DNA of 64,000 nucleotides. It comes from Sphingobacteriales bacterium (GTDB lineage: Bacteria; Bacteroidota; Bacteroidia; Chitinophagales; JADIYW01). The position numbers were made by a program, and so were the translations under genes. Below the pieces are notes generated by a model. That model was not told the DNA's origin, did no database searches, and was given only the letters and a program-made list of their open reading frames with translations. Shown piece by piece: positions 9,793-19,191 of the stretch. Numbering within the stretch: the first letter of the stretch is position 1; each line of letters opens with the position of its first letter. The stretch spans positions 1 through 64,000 of the forward strand of contig JADJYT010000002.1 in NCBI GenBank assembly GCA_016719635.1. The letters are read 5' to 3'.

Positions 9793-9924
9793 CCATAACA
9801 GCACCTACCCAAAAGTGGCGGTTCAGTGGTTAAATCAAGCTTTGTGCATCTATCAAAGTTTCAGCTTGGTTGACAGTGAAGTGCTCCGAAATCGCCACCT
9901 TCGGGTAGCTGCAAAACGTTATAG
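9793..9924 (+). other. attC 9
   Basis: R'' CCATAAC, R' GTTATAG. Arms AGCACCTACCCAAAAGTGGCG and CGCCACCTTCGGGTAGCTGC. Nearly identical to attC 13. Cassette 9 starts GTTATGGGC and ends GCCCATAAC, 3 kb apart. Confidence 0.92.
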
Positions 9925-9947
9925 CCCATTTTAAAATACGACAAAAC

Positions 9948-10511
9948 TTGAGACCAACAAAAGACTTATTAACATTGACCGCATTTACTATCTTGACAGG
10001 TTGAGACAATTTTGAAAGACGCTTCTATGAAAAAATTGACCAAGGACAGATAAACGTAATTAAAAACGGTGCTGACACTTTTGACCTTGCAACTGTTACA
10101 GATTTTGAATGGGACAGCGTAATTTTAATTCGTGGAAATGAAAGTGTGCCATATTTGAAAGAAGAGATTGAAGAAGTTCTTAATAATCGGACAATTGAAG
10201 TTCCTCGTAAAGAAAAACGATTTAAAGAAATTGACGACCCTATACTAACATATAAAACTACTGACTTGCCAACAAATCGACCGTTTTTATTTTTGACACT
10301 GAATAAAAAAATGGTAGAAAAAGAAATTAAAAGCAGCATCCATAAACACAGACCAGCTTTCGACTTAAGCTATTGTTTGGTTGACAGCACAAATGTAAGA
10401 TATTGGCTTTCAAGAAATGAGTGCAAATTCATACTAATGACAAATTCACAAACTGTTGGACAAGGAACGGTATTTCTTTATCCTACATGTAAGACAAGTT
10501 TATCAAAATAA
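9948..10511 (+). pseudogene. Putative lipoprotein with TGA at the lipobox Cys position (cassette 10)
   Basis: One frame runs from TTG at 9948 to the stop at 10509-10511, broken only by TGA at 10002-10004. Before it the frame reads LRPTKDLLTLTAFTILTG, a signal-peptide-like stretch. After it come DNFERRFYEKIDQGQINVIKNG and a soluble domain ending QGTVFLYPTCKTSLSK. The TGA falls exactly where a lipobox Cys (LTGC) would stand, one base from TGT or TGC. It is either a point nonsense mutation or a sequence error. No family recognised. If the stop is real, translation could restart only far downstream. Confidence 0.5.
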
Positions 10512-10560
10512 ATATAATATTCACAACAACTAATACAAAGATGAGAGAAAGAAAAGCAGG

Positions 10561-10689
10561 CTATAACAAAAATTGGCAATAGTTGTGGTAGATTTGGTAA
10601 TTGAAGTTTTGTGTAATAAATTACATTTGTAAATAAATGATAGTTGGTGCTAAACACGCACAACCATCGCCAATTTTCAACCGTTATGT
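10561..10689 (+). other. attC 10
   Basis: R'' CTATAAC, R' GTTATGT. Class A arms AATTGGCAATAGTTGTGG and CACAACCATCGCCAATTTT, closest to attC 1. Cassette 10 starts GTTATAGCC and ends GGCTATAAC. Confidence 0.9.
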
Positions 10690-10708
10690 ATTTTATTTTT
10701 TCAGGACA

Positions 10709-11134
10709 GTGAAAATTCATATCGCAATATTACTTTCTCTTACAGCTTTATTAAGCTGCAATGAATCTTCTAAAAATCACAAAGAAGATTTAATCCAATT
10801 AAAGAAAAAGATGCAAAAAAAACTTGACACTGGAGAACATATGATGCTAACTGATAGACAATATATGTTCGATACTGACAGCATCTTAGAATTAATCTAT
10901 AAAGAATTAATTGTTGCTAAGCCAGAATTAAGTAAACAATTAGTTATTGAACAACAAGAATGGAATTCAAAGAAAAAACAATTAACTGACAGCTTATGGA
11001 AACCTGTAGATAGAATTTTTGAAGAAACTGGTATTACGCCACAACTAGAAAGAGAAATCGCGTATGGAACTATTGCAGACTTAAATTATGATAGAGCAAT
11101 GGAACTAAATAATCGATTAAATGAAAAAAAATAA
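10709..11134 (+). CDS. Small lipoprotein (cassette 11)
   Basis: GTG at 10709 with AGGA just upstream gives MKIHIAILLSLTALLSCNESS: a short signal peptide with lipobox LLSC, so a lipid-anchored envelope protein of about 141 residues. The frame is open further upstream, but that part is attC 10. The mature part is charged and helical (HKEDLIQLKKKMQKKLDTGEH ... QQEWNSKKKQLTDSLWK). The W-x-x-K/R repeat layout faintly resembles LprI/DUF1311-type lysozyme inhibitors, but this is weak. Confidence 0.6.
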   Translation: MKIHIAILLSLTALLSCNESSKNHKEDLIQLKKKMQKKLDTGEHMMLTDRQYMFDTDSILELIYKELIVAKPELSKQLVIEQQEWNSKKKQLTDSLWKPVDRIFEETGITPQLEREIAYGTIADLNYDRAMELNNRLNEKK

Positions 11135-11138
11135 CAAC

Positions 11139-11267
11139 ACATAACAAAAAATTGACGTCAGTTGTGGTTCATTTGGAAAAGCAAATAATATGTAATAAAT
11201 TTAGTTTGAAGGTTAGTTACGGTTCGTTCAAACACGCACAACCAACGCCAATTTTCAACCGTTAGTG
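11139..11267 (+). other. attC 11
   Basis: R'' ACATAAC, R' GTTAGTG. Class A arms AATTGACGTCAGTTGTGG and CACAACCAACGCCAATTTT. The left arm has diverged slightly from its siblings. Confidence 0.9.
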
Positions 11268-11278
11268 CCAATTTAAAA

Positions 11279-11770
11279 ATGACCTTTAATATGATAAAAC
11301 TATTATTCTGTATTATTACTTTAGTAACTTGTGATAACATAAATCACTCTAATAATAAAAACTACACAACAATGAAATGGAAATTTGAAACGCCAGACTT
11401 ATTAACAGCTATATCAAAAGCTAAAAATGAAAAAGCATTAACATCTGATTTGGCTCAAGTTTATTCTAAAATACAAAATGAACATACTTTTAAAAGCAAA
11501 GAAATCCTTGCTTATATCGACGCTACAAACGGTATAATTTATTTTTCAGGGTTAGAAAAACAAAATGGAAATGATATTGATACTTTAACAATATCGTTTG
11601 AAATACCAGATATATGGGAACAATATATCGAGTATGCTCCTGGATTTGATGAATTGGCTTTAACGTCCTTAAAAAAAGCATTAACTTATAACGAAAAAGA
11701 ACAACCATTAATCACTACTTATAAAATAATTGCCGAAACTGAATTAGGTGATAAAACTAATATAAATTAA
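11279..11770 (+). CDS. Small lipoprotein (cassette 12)
   Basis: 163 residues from ATG at 11279; an in-frame ATG at 11291 would give an equally good signal (MIKLLFCIITLVTCDN). Lipobox LVTC predicts a lipid-anchored protein. The mature part contains a W-K-F strand start, a helical middle and an acidic region (FEIPDIWEQYIEYAPGFDEL). No family recognised. This is the third small lipoprotein in a row (cassettes 10-12), all followed by class A attC sites. Confidence 0.65.
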   Translation: MTFNMIKLLFCIITLVTCDNINHSNNKNYTTMKWKFETPDLLTAISKAKNEKALTSDLAQVYSKIQNEHTFKSKEILAYIDATNGIIYFSGLEKQNGNDIDTLTISFEIPDIWEQYIEYAPGFDELALTSLKKALTYNEKEQPLITTYKIIAETELGDKTNIN

Positions 11771-11778
11771 TAAACTGG

Positions 11779-11907
11779 CACTAACAAAAAATTGGCGTTA
11801 GTTGTGGCTCACTTGGAAAAGCAAATAATATGTAATAAATTTAGTTTGAAGGTTAGTTTAAGTTCGTGCAAACATGCACAACCAACGCCAATTTTCAGCC
11901 GTTATGG
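11779..11907 (+). other. attC 12
   Basis: R'' CACTAAC, R' GTTATGG. Class A arms AATTGGCGTTAGTTGTGG and CACAACCAACGCCAATTTT. Cassette 12 starts GTTAGTGCCA and ends TGGCACTAAC. Confidence 0.92.
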
Positions 11908-11928
11908 CCAATTATAAAAACGACAACT

Positions 11929-14396
11929 ATGAACGAAATTGACATATTAAAAAAACTAGCTGCTGACTATAAAAACGCAGACTTAAATGAGTCGGACACT
12001 AGATTTAAAATCATAGACACCATTTTGGTTGATGTACTTAAATGGCCAAAAGAAATTATTACGACCGAAAAATATATTAATGGCAACCGAGCTGACTATG
12101 TTTTCAAAGGGAAAAATGACAAGCCTATTGTGATATTAGAAAGCAAGAAGAATGAAATATATTTTGAACTTCCAGTTACACTAAATCAAGGTAAAAATTT
12201 TGAAAAAGTACTTGTCGAAAAGTTAATCACGGACGAAGAAATTAAAAAAGCAATTTATCAAGTTAAAGAATATGCTGAAGACCTATTTTGCAATTATGCT
12301 ATAGCCTGCAATGGTAAATGCTGGATAATTTTAGAATTAATTCAAATATTAAGCCGTGGAAAAAACTTTTGCGTACGTAATTAAAGACATAGATTATTTT
12401 ATTGAAAATTATACTACTGCTGTTAATTTACTTGGATACACTAGCGTAACAGAGAACGACTCTTTGAATAATAGTATCGGAGTTGCAAAAAAGATTTACA
12501 ATGAAGTGTTTTTCCCTAAGAACAATATTACCGCATTTGACACCCCTGTTGACAATAACAAATATGCAGGTTCATTAAAGACAATTTCAAATAAATTTCT
12601 TGGGCCGATTCCAGAGGATGATATTGATTTTATGGACAAATGCTACGTAAGTAACAAGAGTAAATATGACACATTACAAAAAGATGTTCAAGGTTTTTTA
12701 TATGATTCTTTGACACCGTATTTCAAAATCTAGGGTTTAAAGATTTTAGTGATGATGGAAATGCAGGCGCATTTGGAATTAAAATATCTGAATTAGTTCG
12801 TAAACAAAAACTAAATAATGTATTGATATTATTTGGGGGAAGAGGTGCTGGAAAATCGACCTTTCTAAAAAGATTTTTGTATCAAAAACTACCTAAAGAA
12901 ATTAAAACTCACTCGCAAGTTGCCTTAGTAGGTTTATTGTATTCTTCCCAAACAAAGGAAGAATTAACAAAGGAAATTTGGGAGCAAGTTCTTCTAAAGA
13001 TAGATTTAGAAAAAATTAAGTCTGGCAGTAAAGAATCCATTTTAGAGCTTTTCAAAACCGAATATGAAATATATAAGAAGCAAATATTAGATGGATTAGA
13101 TGAGAAAAGTGAAAAATATCAAGACCTCACTCGACAATTTCTTCTTGAACACATAGACAACACAAAACTATTTTGTGAAAAATTAAGTTTAAGACAAAAG
13201 GCAAAAAATAAGGCACTTGTAATATTCATCGATAATGTTGACCAACTCCCACCTGAACTTCAGGATGTTTGCTTTTTAACCGCAGGGGAAATTTCTGAAA
13301 AACTAGCTTGTTTAGTGATTGTCTCAATGAGAGAGGAAAGATACTATGAAGCCAGCTCTAGAGGTGTTCTTGATGCTTATCAAAGTCCAGGTTTTCATTT
13401 ATCATCTCCTGTAATTCCTTCTGTAATTATTAAACGTATTGATTATATACTAGATATCTTAAAATTTACAGTTGATTTGGAATCTGATTTCGGCATAAAA
13501 TCAACATCTGAGTTGAATACATTGGTTGCATTTTTAAACATATGCAAAAATCAACTTTTTAAGAGCAAGTCACCTTTAAGTTTTTTCCTCCGCCACGGAA
13601 CACACGGTGACGTTCGCCAAGCGTTAGAGTTTTTAAGGGCTTTATAACATCAGGCTATACAAACATAAATGAGATGGCACCTCATCCCAATTGGAGTTTT
13701 CAAGTACATCAAGTTGTTAAACCGATGATGATTCCAGAGAGATTTTTTTACGATGAACGTAAGTCCAAAATCCCCAATTTATATCAATTAAGAAATGATA
13801 ATGATAGCTCACACTTTACAGGCTTAAGAATTCTTCATATACTTCATAATAGGATGGGCGACAAAGGAAGTGGAGGTTTCATCGATGTGAAATACTTAAC
13901 ATATCAATTTGAGTTAAAATTTGATTCGAAATTAGATTGCGAAAAAACTTTATCACTATTCTTAGAAAAAGGAATAATTGAAGCTAATAACAGACTTGAA
14001 ACATTTTCTGACAAAGTAAATCAAATTAAAATCACTTCATTAGGTAACTATATTTATGAGTATTTAGCATTCAACTTTGCATATATAGACCTAGTTTGTC
14101 TTGATTGCGGTATCTACGATGAGTCGATCGCTAACTCTTTAGTAAAATCTGCAGGTAAAGAATTGGATTTATATTATTCACGTGACTTTATGTCTAGAAT
14201 AGAATTAAGAATTAAAAGAGCTAAAGAATTTCTAGATTATTTAAAAAGAATGGAAGAACAGGAATTCAAAGACTTGAATCTTGATTCAACTGAAATTTAT
14301 TTTACAAAAAAACTTGAGCAGTCACTAGTAAAACAATTTGACATAATAATGAAAAGTGCGACAAGTAAACAGACGATTGAGAATGAATACAACTAG
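11929..14396 (+). pseudogene. PD-(D/E)XK nuclease fused to P-loop NTPase, frameshifted (cassette 13)
   Basis: Four frames join into about 820 residues; breaks lie near 12350, 12725 and 13645. The N-terminus resembles HsdR-type nuclease domains: DTRFKIIDTILVDVLKWP, then NRADYVF and PIVILESKK, giving the D ... ExK catalytic pattern. The centre has Walker A GGRGAGKSTF (12835-12861) and Walker B ALVIFIDNVDQL (about 13216), with a sensor-like VSMREERYYE. The C-terminal part (MAPHPNWSFQVHQVV ... IENEYN) is helical, with winged-helix-like stretches and FTKKLEQSLVKQF. The combination fits STAND-like nuclease-NTPases that act as phage sensors and effectors. The exact family was not recognised. One gene fills the whole 2.6-kb cassette. 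Confidence 0.65.
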
Positions 14397-14405
14397 AATA
14401 ACTGG

Positions 14406-14537
14406 CCATAACAGCACCTACCCAAAAGTGGCGGTTCAGCGGTTAAATCAAGCTTTGTGCTTCTATCAAAGTTTGTGCTTGGTTGACAGTGAAGCGCTTC
14501 GAAATCGCCACCTTCGGGTAGCTGCAAACCGTTAGCC
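14406..14537 (+). other. attC 13
   Basis: R'' CCATAAC, R' GTTAGCC. Arms as in attC 9 (AGCACCTACCCAAAAGTGGCG and CGCCACCTTCGGGTAGCTGC). Cassette 13 starts GTTATGGCCA and ends TGGCCATAAC. Confidence 0.92.
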
Positions 14538-14554
14538 ACAATAGCAAATAGACA

Positions 14555-15435
14555 ATGAAACACCATTTTGCAGACTTATTAGACCGTACGGTTGACTATT
14601 GGACAATCATCCCAAATATTGAACGCTATTCATTTTCGGCTGACAAAGACATCAAAAACAAAAACGATGTAAAAGTTTTAACCATCTCCAAGCAAGACAA
14701 GCATTGGAATCAAGTTTTTGATTGCCCGAGCATTGAGGAGATAACTTTAAACGACCCGAGTAAGGAACAGGTTGAGGAAATACAAAAGTTAGGACAAATA
14801 AAAAGACTAAGACTAAGTTTCTTCCGTGCAAAAGACATTGAATTTATTGCTAATCTGGAGAATCTTGAAGAAGTCGTTTTTGAATATGTATCAGGTTTTT
14901 CTGACCTATCTCCTTTTCAAAAGTTGACAAAAATAAAATCATTACATTTTGAAAATCTTCGTAGGGTTTCAAATTTTGAGGGGCTAAAAGGAATAAGCAG
15001 TTTGCGGTATTTACATATTGACGGAACACTTGATTGGAGCCAACCAATTGACAATTTTAATTTTCTTGAAGGGTTAGAAAATTTAGAGGTATTAGCATTA
15101 GGTTTTATTGTGAACAAAACAGACTATCCAGCACTTTTACCTATACTAAAGTTGAAAAATTTCAAACGGTTTAAAGCAGGAATGTCGACTTTATCTACTA
15201 GAGAATTTGCATTTCTTGAGGTAGCTATTTCTGACAAAGAACGATGTAACTTTAGCAATACAAAACTAGAAAAATACTATATTAACAAAGACAAATCGGT
15301 TTATTTTTTAGGAAAGGAACAAGAATTATTAACCTAAGTGACAAAAATTCAAAAGATAAGATTGAACAATTCGAGAAGAAATATGACGAATATAAAATCG
15401 AGGCTGAAAGTATTATTAAAAGCTACTGTGGCTAA
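14555..15435 (+). CDS. Leucine-rich-repeat protein, one late frameshift (cassette 14)
   Basis: ATG at 14555. The frame is clear to about 15312 and would stop at 15337. One extra base gives GTRIINLSDKNSKDKIEQFEKKYDEYKIEAESIIKSYCG and a stop at 15433-15435, inside the R'' box of attC 14, for about 294 residues. The middle shows irregular repeats of 20-24 residues (IEEITLNDPS, IKRLRLSFFRA, LEEVVFEYVSGFSDLSPF, IKSLHFENLRRVSNFEGL, LRYLHIDGTL, LEVLALGF). This is the layout of leucine-rich repeats and suggests protein binding. No signal peptide. Confidence 0.65.
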
Positions 15436-15562
15436 CAGCAAATTGCCTTTATTGCCGGCTCCTTCTTGATTTTGAAAATTGTTTTCATATATTTGTTTCT
15501 AATTGGCAGACAATTTTTCGCTCCGTAGATCGGCAACAACGGCAATTTGCGGAACGTTACCG
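15430..15562 (+). other. attC 14
   Basis: R'' GGCTAAC, R' GTTACCG. Arms CAAATTGCCTTTATTGCCG and CGGCAACAACGGCAATTTG. The loop differs from all other sites. Cassette 14 starts GTTAGCCACA and ends TGTGGCTAAC. Confidence 0.9.
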
Positions 15563-15606
15563 GCAAGCATTGAGGACACTGCTAACATCAACCTGACGAA
15601 CATTGA

Positions 15607-18469
15607 ATGAACAGTTTTTTACAGGACATAGAAAGTTTAATTGACACCAATAACCGCATTGGGCTTAAATCTTATTTGGATGAATTACCTGAGACCGAAA
15701 AGGGTAAAGCATTTGAGCTTTTCATAGCTGAATTATACAGGGGCAATGGTTGGCTGACAGAAGTAAAAGGAAATCGCAACGACAAAGGTGCCGACATTGT
15801 AGTAAGACACCCAAGTGAGCCCACAAAAGCCAAATTCATTATTCAGGCAAAGAACCACAAAACCAAACTCACCAAAAAAGGACACACAAGGAGAATTAAA
15901 TCAATTCATTTCAGAAGCAAGTAAATTATACAACTGCAACCAATACCGACTAATTTCAATTAATGGATTTGTGCAAGACGCATATCATTATGAAAAATAC
16001 AATTTGCGATTGGAAACATGGGAACATATTGAGACCTTACTCGACAACTACAACAAGGACAGACATGAGGCACCAGATGTTGGTTTACATTCACACAATA
16101 AAACGACTTACGAAAGGGCTATCGAGCTTTGGAAAAACAACAAACGTGTTTCTATAATTGAAGCTACTGGCACAGGCAAAAGCTACATCATTTTTAAAGC
16201 AATGTCTGACTGTTACAAAAAACGAAAAATACTTATCACTCCATCTAAAGCAATCAATAATCAGTTTAAAGAAAACCCCGATTACGGCTGGTTAATTGAC
16301 GACACAGTAGATTCATTTCTTTATCATAATCGTCAAAAATTTAGTGACGAGAATATAAATAGTTTAAAAGCCGACTTAATAATCCTTGACGAATTCCACA
16401 GGATTGGTGCTAAGAAGTGGGAACAGAAAATTGAAAAAATGCTCCAAATAAATCCTGACGCATTTATTTTAGGCACTTCCGCGACACCAATTCGTTTTCT
16501 TGACGGGAAACGCGACATGAGCGAAGAAATATTTTATGGAAATAAAGCGAACGAACTAACACTTCCACAAGCCATTGTAAAAAGAATTTTACCGAACCCA
16601 AAGTACATTGCTTCATTAATTTCAATTGATGAAGAGATAAACTACCTATTATCAGATTTACAAAAATCAAGATTATCAGAAGAGGAAAAAAATGCCTTAA
16701 AAAATGAACTTCTTCAAAAGGGTTTAGACTGGGAAAAAAGCAATGGAGTTCCCATTATTTTAAAAAAACATCTCGCTACAGTTCCGCATAAGAAGTTTTT
16801 AGTCTTTTGTGAAGGAATAGACCACTTAGACAAAATGGAAATCGAAGTAGAAGGATGGTTTCAAAAGGCAGGTTTTAAAAATCGTTCCAAATACAGAATT
16901 CACTCTAAGCAAAAAGTAAGCAAGAACAAGGAAATAATTAAATTGTTTCAGGACGAAAATTCCGAAAACATATCATTGTTGTTTGCCGTTGATATGCTTA
17001 ATGAAGGAATTCATATTGAAAGTGTAGATGGCGTAATTCTTTTGAGACCAACTGAATCTCCAATAATTTTCTATCAGCAAATTGGAAGGTGCTTACAAGT
17101 TGGTAATGAAAACCCAATAATTTTTGACCTTGTCAATAATTTTAGCAGCATCAAAGCCAATAATTTTCTTCGTGATTTAAATGAAGCAAAAACTAAAGAA
17201 CAAAATGAGCTACAAGAAGATGGTGTAATTGATAACATTCCTGAGTTTGATGTAACCGATGAGACAAAGGAAATTGTTGAATTACTTGATTCAATTGGTG
17301 AAAAACTAAACACTTGGGAAATTTGGTTTAATCTCCTAACAGAATATCTTAATCTCCATAAACATGTTAGTCCAAAACATGATGAAAAGTTCAAAGGGGA
17401 TAATATTGGATATTGGGTGAGTGAACAAAGGAGAAAAAAGAAACGCTTATCACCTAAGCAAATTGAAAGATTGGATTCACTCAATTTCGATTGGGGTGAG
17501 GATAGAAAAATGGGTCCATTGGACAGGCTTGCTATAAATCGAAAGAACGTAAAAATGCTCGAAGATTATTATAATGAGCATCAAACGTGTAGTGTTCCAA
17601 AGCGAGAACCTAAAAGCGAGAATGAAAAGAAATTTTGGTCGAAAGAACTTTCTGTTTGGTTTCATCATAGCTTAAAACCGAAACTACTTACTGACTACAA
17701 AAACAATCAAGAATTTTTCACATACGAATACAACGGTCAGATAATTCCTATGTTCGAATACTTACAGTTAATAGGAATTAATGACGCATTTAAAAAAAGA
17801 ATAGCTGCAATTGCAATTGAACGACTTGAAGAAGAACACAAAAAGAATCCTGCTTTTGGTGTTGTTGAATTTCATCACTTAATCAAAACAGACAGAACAT
17901 TTTTCTTACAGGTCGTGAATAAATTAAGAAACTATTATCATGAAAATAAAGGTGGAAGGAGAAAACAAAACAGTAAGAAATATTTTGAACCTGGAGAAAT
18001 TGAAAAATTAGAATCTCTTGGTTGGACTTGGGCATCAAGAGAAAACAGTTGGGAGGACTATTTTAATGAGCTAAATAAAATATTTCAGGAAACTGGTAAA
18101 TGCGAATTTAAGCAGAGTATAAATCAGACACTTTTTCAATGGTGCAAAACACAACGGTTAAAAAAGCATTTACTATTGCCCGAACAAATTGAAAAACTAA
18201 ACTCAATTAATTTTAAATGGACAGTTCAAAAGCTAAAAAGTTCGACTCAACCTAAAAATGACATGCGATTCGTAAACAACGCTAAAGAATTGCCAAAATA
18301 TAAAACTGAAAATGGCGAATTTCATTTCAAAACTCGAAATACTATTTTTACTTGGATTGAAAGACTTGCACGAAATGGCACGACAGATGACAGAAAGAAA
18401 ATACTGCTTGACCATGGCTGCGACATTGAAACAATTGTAATCAAACGAAGCTTTACACATGGAAAATAG
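15607..18469 (+). CDS. Restriction nuclease-DEAH helicase fusion with HA repeats (one frameshift, cassette 15)
   Basis: ATG at 15607 starts a PD-(D/E)XK domain (KGKAFELFIAELYRGNGW, NDKGADIVV, FIIQAKNHK). A break in the A-run near 15876-15881 separates it from a long intact frame that runs to 18469; joined, about 954 residues. The helicase core has Walker A EATGTGKS (about 16165), DEFH box ILDEFHRI (about 16385), LGTSATPIR, and motif VI QQIGRCLQVG. The C-terminal third holds several helicase-associated (HA) units ending in the LDSLNFDW / LESLGWTW / LNSINFKW pattern. Such nuclease-SF2 helicases with HA domains occur in restriction-like defence loci. DNA translocation coupled to cleavage is inferred. 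Confidence 0.8.
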
Positions 18470-18481
18470 AAGTATGCCAGC

Positions 18482-18613
18482 CGGTAACACGGGTTTGACA
18501 AAAGTGGCGGTTCAGTGCTCCGCAGACACATTTGTAGTTAATCAAAGTTTGGTTCTCCGCATCAACATTTGTGGTGAAAATCGCCACCTTCGCCAAGCCC
18601 GAAAACGTTACCT
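18482..18613 (+). other. attC 15
   Basis: R'' CGGTAAC, R' GTTACCT. Arms GGTTTGACAAAAGTGGCGG and CGCCACCTTCGCCAAGCCC. It is the intact relative of the decayed attC 5. Cassette 15 starts GTTACCGGC and ends GCCGGTAAC, about 2.9 kb apart. Confidence 0.92.
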
Positions 18614-18683
18614 GCAATGCTAGACGACTACAAAATCAATCGAATAATTATAACTTTAATAAAAAAAAATAAATCAAGACAAA

Positions 18684-18956
18684 ATGAACAGAATATTAGT
18701 TTTAATCACTCTATCAGACAGCGGAATTGAGACAATAAAATCAAATCCGGAGTTGCCAAAAAAGGAAATGGAATTCGTAAATCAATGGAAACAAGAAAAT
18801 ATTTTGGAAAGCTTTTTTATTTCAGTAGCCAAAAAAGATGCTGTTTTAATATTTCAGAATGTTGATGAAGTAAGAACAAAAGAACTTATAGAAATCTTGC
18901 CTTACTTCCCTTATATGGCAAAAATTGAATATCATAATTTGAACAAACAGTTTTAA
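18684..18956 (+). CDS. Small alpha/beta-barrel-like protein (cassette 16)
   Basis: 90 residues, intact, starting MNRILVLITLSDSGIETIKSNPELPKK. The pattern is a beta strand, a long helix with FVNQWKQENILESFFIS, a second strand pair (AVLIFQNVDEV), then ELIEILPYFPYMAKIEYHNL. It resembles dimeric alpha/beta-barrel proteins of the muconolactone-isomerase / YciI type, in which a small monomer pairs to form a pocket. The substrate cannot be inferred. It begins 76 bases into the cassette. Confidence 0.6.
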   Translation: MNRILVLITLSDSGIETIKSNPELPKKEMEFVNQWKQENILESFFISVAKKDAVLIFQNVDEVRTKELIEILPYFPYMAKIEYHNLNKQF

Positions 18957-19030
18957 ACAAAATAGGCTCAACAGACAAACTTGCTGTGGACGACTAGTTT
19001 AATGGTAATGAACAGAAAAAAAAGCACAGC

Positions 19031-19162
19031 AGGTAACAGGCGTTTGGCAAAAAAGCGGGTTCAGTGCTTAAATGAAGCTTTGTGCTTCGTATCAAGTTTA
19101 GTGCTAGCAGACAGTTTAGTGCTTCGAAATCCGCTTCTTCGCCAAGCGCCAAAACGTTAGTG
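19031..19162 (+). other. attC 16
   Basis: R'' AGGTAAC, R' GTTAGTG. Arms GGCGTTTGGCAAAAAAGCGG and CCGCTTCTTCGCCAAGCGCC. The loop contains GTGCTTCG motifs. Close relative of attC 20. Cassette 16 starts GTTACCTGC and ends GCAGGTAAC. Confidence 0.92.
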
Positions 19163-19191
19163 GCAATTTTAAGACGACAAAAAATACTTAA

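Noticed and set aside
9698..9934. Open frame across attC 9 as a gene
   Set aside because: It runs through the recombination site in another frame of the JAB gene and has no ribosome site or family resemblance. The same holds for 20783-21094 and 5944-6159.
10002..10004. TGA at 10002 read as a recoded codon (selenocysteine or similar)
   Set aside because: No sign of recoding elsewhere; a point mutation or read error of a Cys codon is far simpler.
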